Origin: AC-32 sp963719275
GTDB lineage: Bacteria > Actinomycetota > Thermoleophilia > Gaiellales > Gaiellaceae
Length of the DNA stretch: 64,000 nt
Direction: 5' to 3'
Assembly (NCBI GenBank): GCA_963719275.1
Contig: CAVRBT010000010.1
Coordinates: forward strand, 434,001-498,000
Positions 63,299 to 64,000 of this stretch are shown in pieces. Numbering within the stretch: position 1 is the first letter of the stretch; each line of letters opens with the position of its first letter. Below the pieces are notes generated by a model. The model was not told the DNA's origin and did no database searches. It saw only the letters and a list, made by a program, of their open reading frames with translations. Made by a program: the position numbers and the translations under genes.

Positions 63299-64000
63299 GG
63301 CGACAGGCCCCTCTGGCGCAGCTCCTTCGAGAGCATCAGCAGCTGGCCGGCCTCCGTGGTTGCGATCACGCTCCCCTTGTTCGGGATCTGCGGCGCCGAG
63401 GCGAACGAGCGCTCGGTGATGGCGGCAGGCCATGCGGAGAGCACGAGCAGCAGCGCGACGAGCGGGACGATCACTGTCAGCTCGGCCGGGCGCAGGTCGA
63501 GCGCCGCCTCCGTGACCGCGGGTCCCGGGCTGCGGTGCAGCACGGCGGAGATCAGCCGCAGCATGTACATCGCCGCGAGCACCATCGCGACCGCGCCGAC
63601 GATCGCGTAGCCCCAGCCGGTGCGGAAGACGCCGGCCAGGATCGCGAACTCGCCGGCGAAGGCCGCGGACCCCGGCACGGCGAGCGCGATCACGCCCGTG
63701 GTCATCAGCACCGTCGCGAGTGCGGGCCGGCCTCGCGCCATCCCGCCCAGCGCGCCGAGCTCACCGGTCGTAGTGCGCCGCTCGATCGCGCCGGCGAGCA
63801 GGAAGAGCGTCGCCGAGATGAGACCGTGGTTGACCATCTGGAGCACCGCCCCGTTCAGGCCGAGGTCGTTCACCGCGAAGAGGCCGAGCGTGATCAGTCC
63901 CATCTGCGCGAGGCTCGAGTAGGCGATCACGCCGCGCAGGTCGGGCGAGCGGAAGGCGATCAGCGAGCCGTAGACGAGGCCGCAGGCTGCGAGCACGAGG
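63295..64000 (-). CDS. nuoM: NADH-quinone oxidoreductase subunit M (C-terminal part, 5' end beyond window)
   Basis: The last 235 or so codons. The conserved FRSPDLRGVIAYSSLAQMG with the loop TM8 Lys/His environment, LGLNGAVLQMVNHGLISATL and PGSAAFAGEF identify NuoM. The start lies to the right of base 64000. It is coupled to nuoN as in standard nuo operons, giving the order nuoM-nuoN on the minus strand. Confidence 0.95.
   Translation of the reverse strand, partial: LVLAACGLVYGSLIAFRSPDLRGVIAYSSLAQMGLITLGLFAVNDLGLNGAVLQMVNHGLISATLFLLAGAIERRTTTGELGALGGMARGRPALATVLMTTGVIALAVPGSAAFAGEFAILAGVFRTGWGYAIVGAVAMVLAAMYMLRLISAVLHRSPGPAVTEAALDLRPAELTVIVPLVALLLVLSAWPAAITERSFASAPQIPNKGSVIATTEAGQLLMLSKELRQRGLSP

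Noticed and set aside
1..64000. Insertion sequences, prophage, toxin-antitoxin or defence islands
   Set aside because: No transposase, integrase, phage structural, restriction or Cas gene is recognisable on either strand; the CPBP protease alone is not evidence of a defence system.

Overview
The window is about 70% GC, gene-dense, and reads as the chromosome of an actinobacterium. Gene content and order (UbiA next to ccmA/ccmB/ccmF/ccmC/hemC/hemD, a TreT/OtsA pair, DUF2079 and GT87 membrane glycosyltransferases, single-pass FtsH, frequent GTG starts and GTGA stop/start overlaps) suggest the class Thermoleophilia. This placement is inferred from gene content; no rRNA gene is present to confirm it. 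I see 67 protein genes plus one doubtful remnant, one tRNA-Phe, one clear intrinsic terminator, and no CRISPR array, prophage, transposase or insertion sequence.

Layout: 1-5 kb is a minus-strand run (PIG-V-like mannosyltransferase, orphan ABC-type binding lipoprotein, HAD hydrolase, CPBP protease, PKD-domain secreted protein) opposite DUF2203 and MscS genes. 5-16 kb is a cell-envelope block: class A penicillin-binding protein, GT87, DUF2079, GT4 and GT2 proteins, molybdopterin molybdotransferase (moeA), a sortase and a degenerate M28 peptidase. 16-20 kb holds a two-component system, HtrA protease and RsbW-like anti-sigma kinase. 20-24.6 kb carries two trehalose-type synthases and an aldehyde dehydrogenase. 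24.6-32.3 kb is cofactor biogenesis: moaC-moaB, ubiA-ccmA-ccmB, convergent ccmF, then ccmC-ccmD-hemC-hemD, which together export and ligate heme for cytochrome c and make the tetrapyrrole. 32.3-44.9 kb has SAM hydroxide adenosyltransferase, tRNA-Phe, arginase, RarA, tryptophan 2,3-dioxygenase, an M20 hydrolase, and NAD salvage (pncB with a nicotinamidase-like gene). 44.9-61.6 kb has a short FtsH, methylmalonyl-CoA epimerase, ECF sigma factor, YchF-like GTPase, a secreted copper radical oxidase with Ig-like repeats, and housekeeping or unknown families. The right edge holds nuoN and the end of nuoM.

The most unusual material is intergenic. (1) Three copies of a ~165-bp long imperfect palindrome (family A: 19834-19998, 51315-51478, 61645-61809) have conserved inverted termini and an apical hairpin whose sequence changes while pairing is kept. 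Two sit between convergent genes and abut or supply their stop codons. (2) Six copies of a ~62-bp two-hairpin REP-like element (family B) occur in both orientations just after genes. In three of them the first triplet of the repeat is the stop codon of the gene upstream. (3) Many genes have a TANNNT -10 hexamer 6-8 nt before the start codon with no room for a ribosome binding site, as expected for leaderless mRNAs. No transposase or RAYT gene for either repeat family lies in the window.
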